Shown here piece by piece: positions 34,480 to 37,240 of a DNA stretch of 37,240 nucleotides. The DNA is from Purshia tridentata (lineage: Eukaryota; Streptophyta; Magnoliopsida; Rosales; Rosaceae), in contig QANT01000908.1 of NCBI GenBank assembly GCA_003254885.1, forward strand, positions 1-37,240. The letters are read 5' to 3'. The notes below the pieces were generated by a model. It made no database searches. It was given only the letters and a program-made list of their open reading frames with translations, and was not told the origin of the DNA. How positions within the stretch are numbered: position 1 is the stretch's first letter; every line of letters begins with the position of its first letter. The position numbers and the translations under genes were made by a program.

Positions 34480-36330
34480 GGATTATCTATACGAAAAAAT
34501 AATTAGATAAATTGGAGATTATTTAATCAGTTAAATTTTTGATTAAAGGAGAGGGGAGGGTTTGAACCTAGGTGTGTAGGGGCAAGCTTTTGTCTTTGGC
34601 TAATTAACCTAACCCTAATTCGCAATTAATCAGTTAATTAAATAGTCAGAATGTCAATATTTATTAGAACCATTATATTCATATATTTATTTTGTAACAA
34701 CTAAATATTTTAGTGATTTCTGATTTTTCTTAAATTTATTTATTTAAGAGATTTTTTAATGGAAGCTTGCTCATATACTCAGACCATGTGGGTATTGAAG
34801 AGACTGAAGTTTTTTCGTTTCCTTTTTTTATCAGTTATCACAAAGCCAGAACTATGGATATGCATTAGCTTTAGAATTAGCTTGTTCTTCTTAATAAATA
34901 GGCAAGAGATGATAAATTTAATAAAGTGCGTCATAATGAAATTCAAAATACATACTTATTTCTAGGGTGAAAAGATACAAATTTTATATCTTGAATAGTC
35001 ATCAAAAAATTAAAAAAAACTTTCCCTTCAATTACATCTGAAAATGGCTCCAATTTTGCAATGAACAAATTGGAGATTATAGTAATCAAGATCCAAGAAC
35101 AAGAAAAGATCGCAAAGCTTTTCTGGGTCTGATGCTTTGATGTTGATGCTTTGGTAGTATGGGGATATGGGTTGATTTGTGAGGCTGGAACTTGGCCACT
35201 GCTGCAAGAGACCACTTGTCCATTAATGAATAATGCCCACTCCTTATTCTGCAACTCCTATTTTCTGAAACAACCTCATCAAAGCTTCTTCAAAATCAGA
35301 CAATCCCCTTGATTATCACTTTTCAGTTTTTCTTTTTCGAATTTTAATTTTTTAAATATTTTGCAAATATTATATTGGAAAAATTATTGCAAAAAGACTT
35401 GATTCCACCTACATGTACTCCTCACGTGGACACGTAGATTGCGAAATAAACAGATTTGAATAATGTATTCTCTCACGGACCTCAAAAATAAAATAAAAAT
35501 TGGAAATTTTTAAACCATATTTTACCAAATCTGATTTTGAAATAAAACGTAGAAGCCATAATCGTATTTTACCCTACATAAATGGATAAAAAGATCAATG
35601 ATAAAAAAAAAAAAGTTAAAGAGATTTATTTATTTTTTCTTTCGATAATTGGATATAAGAGATGAGAACTCAAAATGATCCGACATTAAAAAAAAAGAGC
35701 CAAATCTGTAGTATAGTTATCACTCATTATCAATAAATATAATAATTAAAAAAAGCTATAGGGGTTGAAACACCGAACACCATAATAGGCTTGAAGTCCA
35801 GCAACTTGAATTAGCAATTGGTTACCAATAATTACAAATATGTGTTTGTTTCCGGAAGTTACATAAATGTAGAATCATTCCAGAAAGTAAACTGATTCAT
35901 AAGAAAAGGCAAATTGAAAAAGACAAGAAACTAACTTGCCAAGTAAAAAGGGACTACTAAATTAAGCAGACTTCAGACAAAATTATAAAGTTAAATTATT
36001 ACCGGTCTCCAAAAATTTTGAATATATCCCAAAATACTATTTGAGGATTGCTCAAGTTTCAGTTGGAAAATTTACAAATTTAGCGCCCCCAAAAAGCCCC
36101 CAATAGAAGTTTATATACAAAGTAAGTACTTTTAATGAGAAATGGATATGAAGCAAGGGACTCCAAATTTCTCTTCCAAGAGTATCAAAATGGGAACAAA
36201 AAGGGACATGAATGCGGAAAACATAGAGCACTTGGGTGTTTAGACTGCAAATGATGATACCGGCATGGAAAAAGAGGGTCTTACGTTAGAGACTGTACAC
36301 CTTTTTTGTACGACGCCTGCAAATTTCATG
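34480..36330. other. Intergenic spacer left of the EAR-motif gene
   Basis: No supported gene. The right part (about 36050-36330) is probably the 3' UTR of the minus-strand EAR-motif gene. A small minus-strand open frame near 35227-35090 has no recognisable family. Confidence 0.45.
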
Positions 36331-36332
36331 AA

Positions 36333-36478
36333 TCAAGTTCTGTCAACAACCTCCGCTGGCAAGTTTAAATCAAAAAAGCCACCTCCAAGACCCTCCTTCC
36401 TAGCACGTTTCCGAGAAGAGCATCCACTCTCTTCTGAACTTCCAGAACCTGAAGGTTGTTCTGGTTCCATTGATCCTC
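36333..36478 (-). CDS. Terminal exon of a gene ending in an EAR motif (partial)
   Basis: After a TTCTAATGTAG acceptor the exon enters in phase (two bases complete a codon) and reads GGSMEPEQPSGSG, then SSRKRARKEGLGGG, FFDLNLPAEVVDRT and a TGA at 36335-36333. FDLNLPAEV matches the DLNxxP class of EAR repression motifs, which recruit TOPLESS-type corepressors. The basic RKRARK just before it could be a nuclear localisation signal. The rest of the gene must lie to the right; no further exon could be identified up to the window end. Another frame of the same exon is also open for most of its length, so frame choice rests on the EAR motif. The family is not identified. Confidence 0.5.
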
Positions 36479-37240
36479 CTACATTAGAAGTGTGTCAGCA
36501 AACCCCACACATGTTAGCCTCAGTTATCTTCTATTTTGCATCCATCTTGCTCTATGCATGAGAGAATTTACAAAGAAATTCTTTTTTCATCTGCACTAGG
36601 AAAAATTAGAACATTTCTGGTTTGCACGCCCAAGAAAACATGATCATAACTACAGACCATGGTTTTATAGGTAAACAAGTTATGCAATGACAAATTACAA
36701 AATGTAGACATCTAAAGTAATGCTCTTTCATTTGCATTACAAGGCTATCATTCTCTTTCCACCACAAGGGCTGTGAAAGTCAGTATTTATTTCTTCATAT
36801 GAGTATTCTCTTTTTCTTAAGGAGGAAAAGCAAAAAAAAAAANAAAAAAAAAAAAAAAAAAAAGAGGTAGGTAAATCCAAATGGGTTTGCTTTTCATTTA
36901 TTTATTTATTTATTACATAGTGAAACACAATCAAGATTCTCAACAAAATGCTAAAAAGAGCGGACACACTGCATTTCAACTGTTAGCAGAAACAAGAATT
37001 CTAAGAATATGTAGCAACACAGGATAGAACCAAAAATTCCCACATACATGACAAAGTCTGGGTAGTAATTATATGCAGCTGAAAACAATTATAAGAGCCA
37101 GTAAAAATAGTTCAATGATACACAATGAAAACGAATTGCAACCAGATGTGGTGCAATGCCTGTAAGAAGTACTACCAGAACAATAACAAGTCAACAGGAA
37201 TGCATGATCGGACCGATAAAAGACATAGCAATATGTGATA
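36479..37240. other. Probable intron of the EAR-motif gene
   Basis: A+T-rich DNA upstream of the terminal exon without recognisable coding sequence. It includes a 32-base A run (36832-36863) with one undetermined base at 36843, which marks an uncertain homopolymer in the assembly. Confidence 0.4.

Noticed and set aside
34540..34620. GGTTTGAACC-like sequence considered as a tRNA T-loop
   Set aside because: No acceptor stem or anticodon arm could be built around it; no tRNA gene was found in the window.
34943..35254. Minus-strand open frame of about 100 codons
   Set aside because: No recognisable domain and no good splice or start context; a chance frame is more likely.

Overview
This is a nuclear plant DNA window: A+T-rich, with GT-AG introns, MITE-like and CACTA transposons, and angiosperm-specific genes. 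The organism is a dicot. A woody rosid such as a member of the Rosaceae is my guess from the protein flavour, not something shown. All confidently recognised genes lie on the minus strand. Exon borders were read by hand from splice signals, frame continuity and family knowledge; no alignment was run.

Layout, left to right. Positions 1-1880 hold a decayed-looking fragment of an SMR-domain (PRL1-interacting-factor-like) gene. Next is a complete-ended, 2.9 kb non-autonomous CACTA transposon (1882-4811) with subterminal repeats and exon-like internal pieces. After an A+T-rich spacer comes a U4 spliceosomal snRNA gene with a full plant snRNA promoter (about 6320-6570). A four-exon class 1 phytoglobin (7186-8098) and a two-exon plastid-division gene, PDV2 (9500-12230), follow. 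A TIR-bearing MITE-like element sits at 13483-13865. Two tandem copies of an unrecognised coiled-coil gene occupy 14.2-20.7 kb; the second copy splices in frame to a BED zinc-finger exon. An 11-exon leucine-zipper plus DUF547 gene covers 22379-26902. A 5 kb spacer with a fold-back element leads to the RNA polymerase II subunit gene RPB11 (31935-33149), which has a spliced 5' leader reaching about 34310. The right edge holds the last exon of a gene whose predicted protein ends in an EAR-type DLNLPAEV motif.

The genes do not form a pathway. Several are core housekeeping functions (spliceosomal U4, Pol II subunit 11, plastid division) set among transposon debris. The main novelty candidate is the duplicated coiled-coil locus. 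One copy appears to have a transposase-type BED finger joined to the coiled-coil body. The other has lost or never had that exon, and carries a fourfold acidic repeat with SUMO-like motifs. Other notable items are the intact U4 gene (easily missed because it is non-coding), very short retro-insertions flanked by target-site duplications, and the layered 5' leader of RPB11.
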